Below, piece by piece: positions 53,701 through 61,090 of a stretch of 64,000 nucleotides of DNA (its first letter is position 1; each line of letters begins with the position of its first letter). The DNA is taken from assembly GCA_964537685.1 (NCBI GenBank), contig CAZICM010000049.1, positions 1-64,000 on the forward strand, written 5' to 3'. The notes beneath the pieces were generated by a model, which had not been told where the DNA came from, searched no databases, and saw only the letters and a list, made by a program, of their open reading frames with translations. The position numbers and the translations under genes were made by a program. Source of the stretch: CAZICM01 sp964537685 (lineage in GTDB: Bacteria > Myxococcota_A > Polyangia > Polyangiales > Polyangiaceae).

Positions 53701-53764
53701 TCATGCGGCGGATGGCACGATCATGCGAGGTGCCGAACACCTTTTTCATTACCCAGGTCAACAT
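50741..53764 (-). CDS. secA: Protein translocase subunit SecA
   Basis: 1,007 residues, a full-length SecA with an insertion-rich sequence. It starts [16 protein letters not shown], matching the usual N-terminus. Key motifs are the nucleotide-binding GEGKT ([21 protein letters not shown]), the DEAD-like [51 protein letters not shown] and the helical-wing region. The C-terminal zinc site [14 protein letters not shown] uses Cys3-His ligands. SecA drives export of unfolded proteins through SecYEG and is essential. The gene is monocistronic or leads the two glycosyltransferase-like genes behind it. Confidence 0.98.
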   Translation of the reverse strand: [1007 protein letters not shown]

Positions 53765-53923
53765 ATGTAGATTTGCCTTGGCCCTTTTGCCGAATAGAGA
53801 ACGCGGCCTTTTAACCGAATTCTAAAAGTTTGCGCAACCTAATGCCGCATCGGCGGGCGCGCAATGAGGCGTTGGGTCGATTTGCAACAGAAGCGGACGG
53901 CTTGGGGTATCCTGGGACGCATC

Positions 53924-54934
53924 ATGAAATACAGCCAAAATCTTCGCCGACTGATGCGCAAAGCCGCCGTGTGGGTGGGCTCGGGTGGTTCGCTGATGGC
54001 GCTTCGGGGTTGTCCTTGTCCTCCGGCGGTGAATGTTCCTTCGCAGAACTACACGAAGAGCGTTCCGGTGGATGGGGCGACCTTGGATGGGCAGGTCTCT
54101 TCGTGGGATACGTTTTGTGCGCAGAGCTGCGCGGTGGCGGGTGTGAAGTGTTTTATTCAAATTCAGACGAGCCCGGGGAACAGTGAGCCCGTCATGGTGC
54201 GGTGCGGGGAGCTCAACAGCGGATATGGGGCAACCAGCGCGACGATGCTGAGTGTCGACCCCTGGATGGGGATCTGCAAGGACGCTTGTGGTGAGGAGCA
54301 GGATTGCAGGATTGGGGTGGATGTGGAGACCTCAAAGCCGGTCATCGACTGTGAATCGTGGTTTGCGAACTGCGCGGGCGGGCGGCGAACCGAGGGGATT
54401 GGCGGAGAAGAGATGGGCGATGAGATGGGACTTGTGGGGGAAGCGCTTGGCTTTTCGAAGATGGCGGCGCTGGAGGCTCAATCGGTGCCAGCCTTTGGGC
54501 GGATGGCGAGAGAGCTCCGGGCCCATGGGGCGCCTCGGCATTTACAGAGGAAGGCGCGGAGGAGCCGGCGGGACGAGCTTCGGCACGTACGGATGATGGG
54601 AGCGCTTGCGGAGCGATTTGGGGGAAAGCGAGCGCGCGTACCTGGAGAGCGGCTTTGGGTTCGGACCTTATTTGAGATGGCGCTGGAGAACGCGGTGGAG
54701 GGATGCATTCGGGAGACATACGGGGCCTATCTAGCGGACATCCAAGCGCGAACATCGAGGGACGCGGAGGTGCGGGGGATATTGAGGCGCATAGCGAAGG
54801 AAGAGACGGAGCATGCGGAATTATCGTGGGAAGTGCATCGCTGGGCGATGGCGAGGCTATCGGCGGCGGAGCGAGAGATTGTGCATCGGGGGATGGCGGC
54901 GGCGATGAGCGGATTGAATTGGCCGAAACAATAA
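53924..54934 (+). CDS. Exported ferritin-like di-iron domain protein
   Basis: 336 residues from ATG 53924. The N-terminus (RRLMRKAAVWVGSGGSLMALRGC) looks like a signal ending near a lipobox-like LRGC. A Cys-rich ~100-residue region follows (CPCPP, CAQSCAVAGVKC, CGELNS, CKDACGEEQDC). The C-terminal ~170 residues are a ferritin-like four-helix domain with two ExxH-type ligand sets: DELRHVRMM and EETEHAELSWEVH, plus matching Glu residues in LEAQSVPAF and LENAVEGCI. This Cys-rich plus ferritin-like layout is recurrent in Polyangia; it may bind iron or act as an oxidase or rubrerythrin-like enzyme. The VOC gene follows after 21 bp. Confidence 0.75.
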   Translation: MKYSQNLRRLMRKAAVWVGSGGSLMALRGCPCPPAVNVPSQNYTKSVPVDGATLDGQVSSWDTFCAQSCAVAGVKCFIQIQTSPGNSEPVMVRCGELNSGYGATSATMLSVDPWMGICKDACGEEQDCRIGVDVETSKPVIDCESWFANCAGGRRTEGIGGEEMGDEMGLVGEALGFSKMAALEAQSVPAFGRMARELRAHGAPRHLQRKARRSRRDELRHVRMMGALAERFGGKRARVPGERLWVRTLFEMALENAVEGCIRETYGAYLADIQARTSRDAEVRGILRRIAKEETEHAELSWEVHRWAMARLSAAEREIVHRGMAAAMSGLNWPKQ

Positions 54935-54955
54935 AGGACAAGGAGCCTAGGTGAG

Positions 54956-55351
54956 ATGAAGTTCGGGTACACGATTATATACGTAGGGGATGTAGAGAGC
55001 TCCATCGGTTTTTTTGAGCAAGCCTTTGGACTTCGGCGGCGTTTTTTGCATGAGAGCGGGATGTACGGCGAACTGGAGACAGGCGAGACGACGCTGGCAT
55101 TTGCGTCGCACGAACTTGGGGGAAAGAATTTACCATTGGGATATGTGAGTGTGGACGGTGTAGGAGAGAAGCCGGTAGGGATAGAGATTGCGCTTGTGAC
55201 GGGGGACATTGGGGGAGCGCATGCGAGGGCGCTTTTGGCTGGGGCGAGGGAGGTAATGGCGCCCGAGGAGAAGCCATGGGGGCAGGTTGTGAGTTATGTG
55301 AGATGCCCGGATGGGGTACTGGTGGAGCTGTGTACACCGATGGGAGAGTGA
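54956..55351 (+). CDS. VOC-superfamily protein (glyoxalase/bleomycin-resistance fold)
   Basis: 131 residues with the paired beta-alpha-beta-beta-beta pattern of the VOC fold. It opens FGYTIIYVGDVESSIGFFEQAFGL, continues GMYGELETGETTLAFASHEL, and has a second module from IEIALV to VSYVRCPDGVLVELCTP. In the second-module strand the last metal-ligand position is ELCTP, as in glyoxalase-type proteins. The usual first ligand (His/Gln near the first strand) is Tyr, so metal binding is uncertain. It lies 21 bp after the ferritin-like gene, and co-transcription is likely. The substrate is unknown. Confidence 0.85.
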   Translation: MKFGYTIIYVGDVESSIGFFEQAFGLRRRFLHESGMYGELETGETTLAFASHELGGKNLPLGYVSVDGVGEKPVGIEIALVTGDIGGAHARALLAGAREVMAPEEKPWGQVVSYVRCPDGVLVELCTPMGE

Positions 55352-55446
55352 TTGGGATTTAGACCTCTGAAGGAGATGAGATAGGGAACGATTGAGCTTG
55401 CGCGCGTACATCCATATCAATAATCTCGCCCTCACGAAAGGATCGA

Positions 55447-56088
55447 TTGAGAGGGCATGCGCGCGTGGAAAGATCCAGTGACAAACAAGGGCCGCCTTTG
55501 CCGATGTTGTGGGTAATTTCGCATCAGCTTGCGCGTGGCCATGCGAAAACCTATGGACTGCGGGGCATCAAGGCATGGCCTCGGGGATTTTTTATGTCGG
55601 CGCCTGGGTATGGGCTCGGATGGATATCGCTTAAGGATTTGCCTGTGGTGAGAGACACTTTGTTGCTGAGGCTGATGGCGGTGGACAAAGCGGTATTTGG
55701 GAGGGCTGTAAAGGATTTATTGGCTTTGCCCGAAGAAGCGATAGAGCGGCGGGCGGCGATGAAGATTTTGGTTGCGCAGCGGATGGAGGTTGGAAACAAT
55801 AAAAACGCCGATGGCGAGCAGCAGGAGTGGGCGATGAACTACAATGTGCTGTACGAAACGTGGGAGCGGGAAAAGAAGCTCGAGGGGAAGGTCGAAGGCA
55901 AGATCGAAGGCAAGATCGAAGGCATTCAAACGTCGATTCTAGACATTTACCGCACGCGCTTTGGTGTTGTCCCCGCAGAGCTTGAGGATGTTGTCAAGCA
56001 TGAAATGAATGCCGAGCGCTTGAGACTGTGGTGCAATTTGTTTGTGACCGAAAGCTCAGAGGAAATCTCGCGGATCCTTAAGCCCTAA
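55447..56088 (+). CDS. N-terminally shortened Rpn-like/PD-(D/E)XK-associated ORF
   Basis: 213 residues from a TTG start (ATG 55504 possible). The sequence GFFMSAPGYGLGWISLKDLPVVRDTLLLRLMAV...VFGRAVKDLLALPEEAIERRAAMKILVAQR resembles the middle and C-terminal part of a common myxobacterial family with an N-terminal Rpn/PD-(D/E)XK nuclease domain. That domain is missing here. The tail has a Lys/Glu-rich repeated segment (KLEGKVEGKIEGKIEGIQ), a typical coiled-coil ending. No in-frame extension exists upstream (stop at 55393). It may be a gene remnant or a shortened gene still expressed. Confidence 0.5.
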   Translation: MRGHARVERSSDKQGPPLPMLWVISHQLARGHAKTYGLRGIKAWPRGFFMSAPGYGLGWISLKDLPVVRDTLLLRLMAVDKAVFGRAVKDLLALPEEAIERRAAMKILVAQRMEVGNNKNADGEQQEWAMNYNVLYETWEREKKLEGKVEGKIEGKIEGIQTSILDIYRTRFGVVPAELEDVVKHEMNAERLRLWCNLFVTESSEEISRILKP

Positions 56089-56100
56089 GGCCCCCAGTCG

Positions 56101-57084
56101 CTACTCCTTCCCCACCGGTCCTCCAGGCCCCCCACGCCCCACATGCAGCGTGATGGCTTCGCCATCCAGCGTCGCTTCTCCACATCCAGGGCCAAATTCA
56201 AGCTTGTGCTCCCGCCCCTCCGCATCCGTCCTCAACATCGTTCCCGATATCGGCCAAAAACATGCCATCGGCCCCTGCCTTACCACGTCCCTGAGCTGCA
56301 CTTTGCCTATCTCTCCTTCACCAAAATTTGCTTCCATGGTCCCGTTCATTGTCCGTACAGGAGGCATCGCGCTTCTGTCCAATACCGTTTCCACTCGTCC
56401 CTGAATTCGTACGCTCTTGATAACGGCACCGTTTTCGTCCTTCATGGTCCGCACCGTGTCCAGCGTTGCGCCAATCTCAAGCGTGCTCGCATCCAAGGCG
56501 TGCTTCGCCTCCGATTGCGTCTTGCCGGTCAAATGAACGGTGTTGCCCCAGCGCCCCGCCCGCTCCATGTCCACCACGCTCGTCTGTTTCCACGATAAAA
56601 CCGTGCTGGAATCGCATCCAATCAGGGCTTCGGGCGTGCCGCCTATCACCGGATCCAGCGCTACTGTGTTGGTAATATCTACCGTGCCCCGGCTCATGAT
56701 CTCATCCCCTTGAGGAACGCCCCCATGGTTCGGACACGAAAAATCTTTGGGCGGAGAAGGCCCATCCCCAGGCGGCGCTCCACACGCCGTCCATTCAAAG
56801 TGCATGGTCTCCGGAACCAATACGCCGCACACATCTTGGTTTTGAATATCAGGCTCGCCATCACAGCGCGCGGCCATAATTGGACCTGCACCACTGGATG
56901 CCAAGGCGGGACCACCCGTCAGTCCCGAGAGATAAAGCGCATGCGCTGAATCGCTTCCTTCGCCGATCAGCGCGGCCACCGAAACGTTTGGATCTTCTTC
57001 GGGCACTTCCCGGCCACATCCAGGCATTGCGCCGAGCAATATCAGTGCTGTCGCCGCGGAAAGCAGCGTTGTACTTTGCTTCAT
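56101..57084 (-). CDS. Hypothetical lipoprotein
   Basis: A 327-residue predicted lipoprotein with lipobox ILLGAMPGC. The mature part is polar, with six or so Cys and beta-strand patterns (DITNTVALDPVIGGTPEALIG, VRIQGRVETVLDRSAMPPV, VQLRDVVRQGPMACFWPIS) and a Gly-rich end. I recognise no family. AGGGAAAGG precedes the ATG. The gene is divergent from the YceI gene, separated by 342 bp that hold the leader hairpins described separately. Function unknown. Confidence 0.7.
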   Translation of the reverse strand: MKQSTTLLSAATALILLGAMPGCGREVPEEDPNVSVAALIGEGSDSAHALYLSGLTGGPALASSGAGPIMAARCDGEPDIQNQDVCGVLVPETMHFEWTACGAPPGDGPSPPKDFSCPNHGGVPQGDEIMSRGTVDITNTVALDPVIGGTPEALIGCDSSTVLSWKQTSVVDMERAGRWGNTVHLTGKTQSEAKHALDASTLEIGATLDTVRTMKDENGAVIKSVRIQGRVETVLDRSAMPPVRTMNGTMEANFGEGEIGKVQLRDVVRQGPMACFWPISGTMLRTDAEGREHKLEFGPGCGEATLDGEAITLHVGRGGPGGPVGKE

Positions 57085-57426
57085 GGTCCAACAACCTTTC
57101 CCTAGGCGCGAGGCGCCTTCTCTTTTAACCAGCGTATTCTATCGCGGAAGACAGCGCGCGGCGGCTTTTTATGCGCCATCATCAACATTCTTATCCATTC
57201 ATCCGATTGGGCTTGCATTGTGTGCCAATACCGTGCTCTCGTGTTGACATTGCCGCTGGGACTTCGCGGTAAGCGGCGCATCCGGGTTCTCCTACCTCCT
57301 ACCGGATGCGCCGCGTTTTTTTTCCGCACGCCGAAACCGAAGCCCACACCGAGCGTAATCGTCGTACGCTGCCTTTTTCTTCAACAAAAAAGCTGTGCCC
57401 CTCGCCCACCCAGCGGAGAAGCTGCC
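57085..57426. other. 342-bp divergent region with hairpin leader
   Basis: Spacer between the divergent lipoprotein (minus) and the YceI-like gene (plus). It has a TTGACA at 57244-57249 without a good -10, a strong terminator (57273-57323) and a second small hairpin (57352-57370, AGCGTA / TACGCT, followed by GCCTTTTT). I find no convincing coding region: the 57220 frame has no Shine-Dalgarno. Confidence 0.6.
57273..57323 (+). terminator. Strong intrinsic terminator in the YceI leader
   Basis: A perfect 13-bp stem GCGGCGCATCCGG / CCGGATGCGCCGC with a 16-nt loop, one G, then eight T residues (57316-57323). It points in the plus direction, yet the nearest plus-strand gene upstream ends more than 1.1 kb away, with a convergent minus-strand gene in between. 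It therefore either ends a small RNA made from the gap or attenuates transcription of the YceI gene 104 bp downstream. Confidence 0.8.
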
Positions 57427-58251
57427 ATGTCCGAGAATGCCCGTGTTCGTGCCTCAACGGTTTGCTTTGCCCTTTTGTGCTGCGCGCTCGCGCCTTTGTC
57501 TTTTGCTGCTCTTAGCGGCTGCGATAGCAAAGCTTCCGAAGGTCCCGCGCTCGCTCCGACGGCCAGCGCTCTTGCCGCTACGGCACCTAAGGCGGCGTCC
57601 GCCAAGAAATTCACGGTCGATCTGGCCTCGGGCAAGGTCGAGTTCATGATGGAGGCGCCCAAAGAAGTGATCCGGGGCCGGGTTGCCGGCGCGACAACAG
57701 GAGAGCTTCAAATCGATCCGAGCGATCTCACCAAGACCACGGGCCTGCTTTCCGTCGATATCAGCGGCATCGAGCTCTATCAAAAAGTCGCGGATGACAC
57801 GGGGAAGTTCAGCGACGAAAAGAAGTCGGACCTTCAGAATGAGCACGCTCGCACATGGCTGGAGATCTCGCCCGATGCGCCCGAGGATGTGCGCAAAAAA
57901 AATAGCCGCGTCGAGTTTTCAATCGCGACGGTTGAAGCGGTGGGTGAAAAAGACGTGACGAAGATGAGCGGGGCCGATCGCAAGGCGACCGTAAAGGCCA
58001 AGGGAGACTTTTTGCTCCATGGTCATAAGACCGAGAAAACCGCAGAACTCGAAGTGAATTTTCATTATGAGGGCGACAAGCTGGCTTCGGTTTCGGTGAA
58101 ATCGATCAAGCCTTTCGCGGTGGGCCTGGCAGAGCATGATGTGAGGCCGCGCGATAAATTTGGAAGCCTGGCGCAGAAGACCTTGGAAGTGCTTTCGCCC
58201 AAAGTCGCCAAAGAAGCGCTGGTCAGCGTGGAGCTGACGGCAAAACCGTGA
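57427..58251 (+). CDS. YceI-like lipoprotein
   Basis: 274 residues from ATG 57427 (GGAG 8 nt upstream). The signal sequence ends in a lipobox (FAALSGC), followed by an Ala/Pro-rich linker. The mature part follows the YceI lipocalin pattern: 'FTVDLASGKVEFMMEAPKEVIRGRVAGATTGELQIDPSDLTKTTGLLSVDISGI' (opening strands), the 'LQNEHARTWLEI..D.P' region and a late 'VKAKGDFLLHGHKTEKTAELEV' strand. YceI proteins bind isoprenoids or amphiphiles in the periplasm. It precedes the RiPP operon by 72 bp on the same strand and may be co-transcribed or share its stress response. Confidence 0.8.
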   Translation: MSENARVRASTVCFALLCCALAPLSFAALSGCDSKASEGPALAPTASALAATAPKAASAKKFTVDLASGKVEFMMEAPKEVIRGRVAGATTGELQIDPSDLTKTTGLLSVDISGIELYQKVADDTGKFSDEKKSDLQNEHARTWLEISPDAPEDVRKKNSRVEFSIATVEAVGEKDVTKMSGADRKATVKAKGDFLLHGHKTEKTAELEVNFHYEGDKLASVSVKSIKPFAVGLAEHDVRPRDKFGSLAQKTLEVLSPKVAKEALVSVELTAKP

Positions 58252-58259
58252 AGCCATCC

Positions 58260-58285
58260 GTAAGATTTAGATTTTAAAAAGCGTT
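58260..58285 (+). promoter_or_regulatory. Candidate ECF promoter of the RiPP operon
   Basis: GTAAGA (58260-58265), 16-bp spacer, CGTT (58282-58285), about 38 nt before ATG 58323. The Caulobacter SigF/NrsF module, as I recall it, uses GTAACC-N16-CGAA. The match here is six of ten positions at exact spacing. Confidence 0.35.
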
Positions 58286-58322
58286 TGATATTTCTCTTAA
58301 GATTTGTGAGGAGTGTTTGATC

Positions 58323-58760
58323 ATGCCGACCATTTCAAAAGCCAGTTTTCTCGTTACGTTGTCTGCCCTCGGCACGGGTGTATTGCTCGCTGCCTGCGGA
58401 GGCTCGGAAACCCCTGTGAATTCAGCCGAGAATCCGCCCGCCGAGGCCGCTAAGCCCACCGAAACACCGGCTACGCCCGAAACACCGGCCACGCCCGATC
58501 CTTCCGCCGCTCCCGAAGCTCCGGCCGCTCCCTCAGGCAATGCAGCCGCTTCGCCCGCACCGGCCGATGCTCCGGCCACAGCAGGACTTGGCAGCATTGG
58601 CGGCGCTTCAGCCACGGCAAGCACCAGCACCGCCGCCGCTCCGACCAAATCGGGCACGGCCGCGCCCGCGACCACGGCGAAGAAAGTCACCGCGACTTCC
58701 ACCAAGACCGTAAAGAAGAAGGATAACGCCGGTTCATGCGGCGAAGGCACCTGCGGCTAG
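58323..58760 (+). CDS. HvfA-like RiPP precursor predicted to be a lipoprotein
   Basis: 145 residues. Residues 1-25 are a lipoprotein signal (LLAAC, Cys25), followed by about 105 residues of Pro/Ala/Thr-rich linker. The C-terminus is KKKDNAGSCGEGTCG, with Cys139 and Cys144 in EGxCG-type context. Known HvfA precursors carry repeats of EGKCG whose cysteines an MNIO enzyme converts to oxazolone-thioamide groups. Here an MNIO gene begins 10 bp downstream. These are the only cysteines outside the lipobox. AGGAG lies about 10 nt before ATG 58323. That Cys139 and Cys144 are modified is an inference from operon context and motif. Confidence 0.7.
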   Translation: MPTISKASFLVTLSALGTGVLLAACGGSETPVNSAENPPAEAAKPTETPATPETPATPDPSAAPEAPAAPSGNAAASPAPADAPATAGLGSIGGASATASTSTAAAPTKSGTAAPATTAKKVTATSTKTVKKKDNAGSCGEGTCG

Positions 58761-58770
58761 GAAGAAGCGG

Positions 58771-59649
58771 ATGATCCAGGGCGCGCTCCAGGGTGTTGGA
58801 CTCGGCCTGCGCTTTGAGATCACCGATGAAGTGCTCGCCGCACTCGAGAGTCCTCCAGGTACAAACCCGCTCGCGCCTATCGCGTTTTTTGAAATCTCTC
58901 CGGAAAACTATATGCGCCGGGGAGGTGCCCAGCCTGCCGCTTTAAGCCACGTCCGTTCGGCATTTCCCATTCTGTCTCATGGATTGTGCGGGGATTTCGG
59001 CGGCTTTGATGCCTTAAACGCCTCGTATTACCGCACGCTCAAGACCTTTCTCGATCGGCTTAATCCGCCTTTTCATTCGGATCACCTCTGTTTTTCGGGC
59101 GCGAACGGCAGGCTCGTCCACGACCTCTTGCCGCTGCCTTTATCGCCCGCTCAAGCCAAGCATACGGCCGCCAGACTCGCTGAAATTCAAGACCGCCTGG
59201 AGCGCCCTGTGGCTATCGAAAATATCACCCACTATTTCCTGCTCGGACGGCCTTCCATGGATGAAGCCGATTTTATCGCCGAAGTCGTGGATCGGGCTTC
59301 GGTTGGCCTGCTTCTCGATGTCAATAACGTATATGTCAATGCCCAAAACTATGGCTTCGAGGCCCAACGCTTTATCGAGAAATTGCCGCTTTCACAGGTG
59401 TGCGAGATTCATATCGCGGGTCATCATTTTTTCCCCGAAGACAAGCTGTTGATCGATACCCATGGCGCGGATGTGATCGATCCTGTGTTTTCGCTGCTTT
59501 CGTGGACGGTGGAACGTACAGGACCGGTTCCAGTGCTCTTGGAGCGCGATAACGATGTGCCTTCGCTGGCCGCGCTGCTGAATGAGCTTCAAACGGTTCA
59601 AGCCGCCTACAAACGGGGCATTTCCTCGCGTTCCCAAAGGCAGGTATGA
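58771..59649 (+). CDS. hvfB: MNIO-type RiPP maturase (DUF692, HvfB-like)
   Basis: 292 residues with the DUF692 fingerprint of multinuclear non-heme iron-dependent oxidases. It shows GVGLGLR (9-14), FFEISPENYM (Glu45, Asn46), ILSHGL (His70), FHSDHLCF (His102, Asp104, His105), AIENITHYF (Glu150), LLLDVNNVYVN (Asp183, Asn185), EIHIAGHHF (His214, His218), LIDTHGADVIDP (Asp229, His231) and VLLERDND (Glu259). This His/Asp/Glu set holds two or three irons in a TIM barrel that oxidises Cys residues of a precursor peptide. AGGAAGAAGCGG precedes the ATG. The stop overlaps the DUF2063 start by 4 bp. The precursor gene lies immediately upstream. Confidence 0.93.
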   Translation: MIQGALQGVGLGLRFEITDEVLAALESPPGTNPLAPIAFFEISPENYMRRGGAQPAALSHVRSAFPILSHGLCGDFGGFDALNASYYRTLKTFLDRLNPPFHSDHLCFSGANGRLVHDLLPLPLSPAQAKHTAARLAEIQDRLERPVAIENITHYFLLGRPSMDEADFIAEVVDRASVGLLLDVNNVYVNAQNYGFEAQRFIEKLPLSQVCEIHIAGHHFFPEDKLLIDTHGADVIDPVFSLLSWTVERTGPVPVLLERDNDVPSLAALLNELQTVQAAYKRGISSRSQRQV

Positions 59650-60455
59650 GCGGCGATCTCGAGCAGATGGCGGCGCTTGTCCGAGCGCTTGTGGAAAGCA
59701 TTCGCGATCCTTCGGCCGAGGCTCGAGTGGCTGAAGATGCGGGCGCCTATTTAAAAACGCTGGGCCTTGCGCCGGACCATGTGCAAGCCCTGGCCGATTT
59801 GCCTGAACACAGGCTGCTTTTGTATCGAAAGCTCGTGCGCAGGGGATTGAAATCGGCCGTGCGCACACAGCTCGCCGATACGGCCGCCGCGCTCGGACCT
59901 TCGTTTGAAAGGTATATCGAACGCTTTTGCGATGAGGCGCTTCCAAGCTCGCCCTACCTTCGGGATGTGCCTGGTGAATTTGTGGCCTGGGCCCTGCCGC
60001 TGTGGCTCGCCGATGCTCAAGTGCCCGCTTATCTCGGCGATTTGGCTCGCTTCGAGCTTTTGTATTTCGAGATCGCCAACGATGCCGGGCCTGCCCTTCC
60101 ATCCACGGGTGTCGCGCCCGCGCTGGATTTACCCCTGGCCTTTCAATCGGGGACCCGGCTCGCCCGGTTCAACTATCCTGTTCATGCGCTCGAGGACGGT
60201 GCAGAACCCAAACCCCAACTCACCGCGCTGCTGGGCTATAGGGATTCGGCCCACGAAGTGCATTTCCTCGAGTTGTCGCCCTTGGCCGCCTCCATGGCCG
60301 AAAGGCTGTTGCAAGGCTTGTCTCTAGGCGATGCCGTGCGCGGCGCCTGCGAAAGCCTTGCCCAAACCGTCGACGCGGCCGTTCTCGAAGAAAGCGCCGA
60401 GATGTTGGCCGATTGGTCAGATCAGGGGATTGTGCTGGGAGGGAGCAAAAGGTGA
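59646..60455 (+). CDS. hvfC: DUF2063-type RiPP maturation partner (HvfC-like)
   Basis: 269 residues. It shows the HvfC/BufC pattern: an N-terminal helical DUF2063 portion (LPEHRLLLYRKLVRRGLKSAVRTQLADTAAALGPSFERYIERFC...SPYLRDVPGEFVAW) and a C-terminal winged region (LLGYRDSAHEVHFLELSPLAASMAERLLQG). In characterised systems the partner recognises the precursor leader and presents it to the MNIO enzyme. Its ATG overlaps the MNIO stop by 4 bp, and its TGA overlaps the GTG of the sigma-factor gene. These tight joints imply translational coupling and fixed stoichiometry. Confidence 0.85.
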   Translation: MSGDLEQMAALVRALVESIRDPSAEARVAEDAGAYLKTLGLAPDHVQALADLPEHRLLLYRKLVRRGLKSAVRTQLADTAAALGPSFERYIERFCDEALPSSPYLRDVPGEFVAWALPLWLADAQVPAYLGDLARFELLYFEIANDAGPALPSTGVAPALDLPLAFQSGTRLARFNYPVHALEDGAEPKPQLTALLGYRDSAHEVHFLELSPLAASMAERLLQGLSLGDAVRGACESLAQTVDAAVLEESAEMLADWSDQGIVLGGSKR

Positions 60456-61090
60456 CTCTGCCGGCTTCTCAAGACCCGCAAAACCAAACGGAGCACGCGC
60501 TGAACGAGGCGATGAACCGCTATGCCATGGGCGATGCCCGGGCTTTTTCCGTGCTGCATAAAAGCCTGTATCCAAGGCTTTATGCCTTTCTTTTAAGGCT
60601 GGGCAAATCCGAAGCGGTCGCCGACGATTTGGTTCAGGAAACCTTTCTGCGCATGCACCGCGCCCGATCGACCTTCGCCGCCCAAGCCGCCGTTCTTCCT
60701 TGGGCCTATGCCATCGCGCGCAATGTGCATATCGACTTTGTGCGCGCTCAAAAACACCGAAAAACCGAGAGGCTGCCCAGCGATCCTGGACCGGAATCCG
60801 CGTTTAGGGTCGATCAAAACGCCGAAAAAGCCGCGATGATCGCGCAGTCGATGCAAGCGGTCAATCGCGTGCTGGCGCGTATTCCCGAGGCGCAGCGCGA
60901 GGCGTTTGTGCTGATTCGCTATGAAGGCTTGTCGGTCGAACAAGCCGCCGCCGTTCTTGGAACAACCGCGTCCGCCGTGAAGCTTCGCGCTTTCCGGGCC
61001 TATGAAGCCATTCGTGAAGAGCTTTCCGGGCTGGGTCTTATGAAAGCGGGCGAAACCAACGAAAAAGCCTCCAAGGAGGCAGAACCATGA
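60452..61090 (+). CDS. ECF RNA polymerase sigma factor (SigF/NrsF-type module)
   Basis: 212 residues from GTG 60452, which overlaps the DUF2063 stop (GTGA) and follows GGGAGGGAG. Region 2 is visible as LYPRLYAFLLRLGKSEAVADDLVQETFLRMHRARSTF..........LPWAYAIARNVHIDFVRAQKHRKTE, and region 4 as VLARIPEAQREAFVLIRYEGLSVEQAAAVLGTTASAVKLRAFRAYEAIR. The spacer carries the usual variable linker. It overlaps the NrsF-like gene by 4 bp, the normal arrangement for a sigma factor and its membrane anti-sigma factor. It probably drives this operon. Confidence 0.93.
   Translation: MTLPASQDPQNQTEHALNEAMNRYAMGDARAFSVLHKSLYPRLYAFLLRLGKSEAVADDLVQETFLRMHRARSTFAAQAAVLPWAYAIARNVHIDFVRAQKHRKTERLPSDPGPESAFRVDQNAEKAAMIAQSMQAVNRVLARIPEAQREAFVLIRYEGLSVEQAAAVLGTTASAVKLRAFRAYEAIREELSGLGLMKAGETNEKASKEAEP

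Noticed and set aside
57220..57426. N-terminal extension of the YceI gene
   Set aside because: The added residues run across the terminator hairpin, lack a Shine-Dalgarno, and precede a normal lipoprotein signal starting at 57427.
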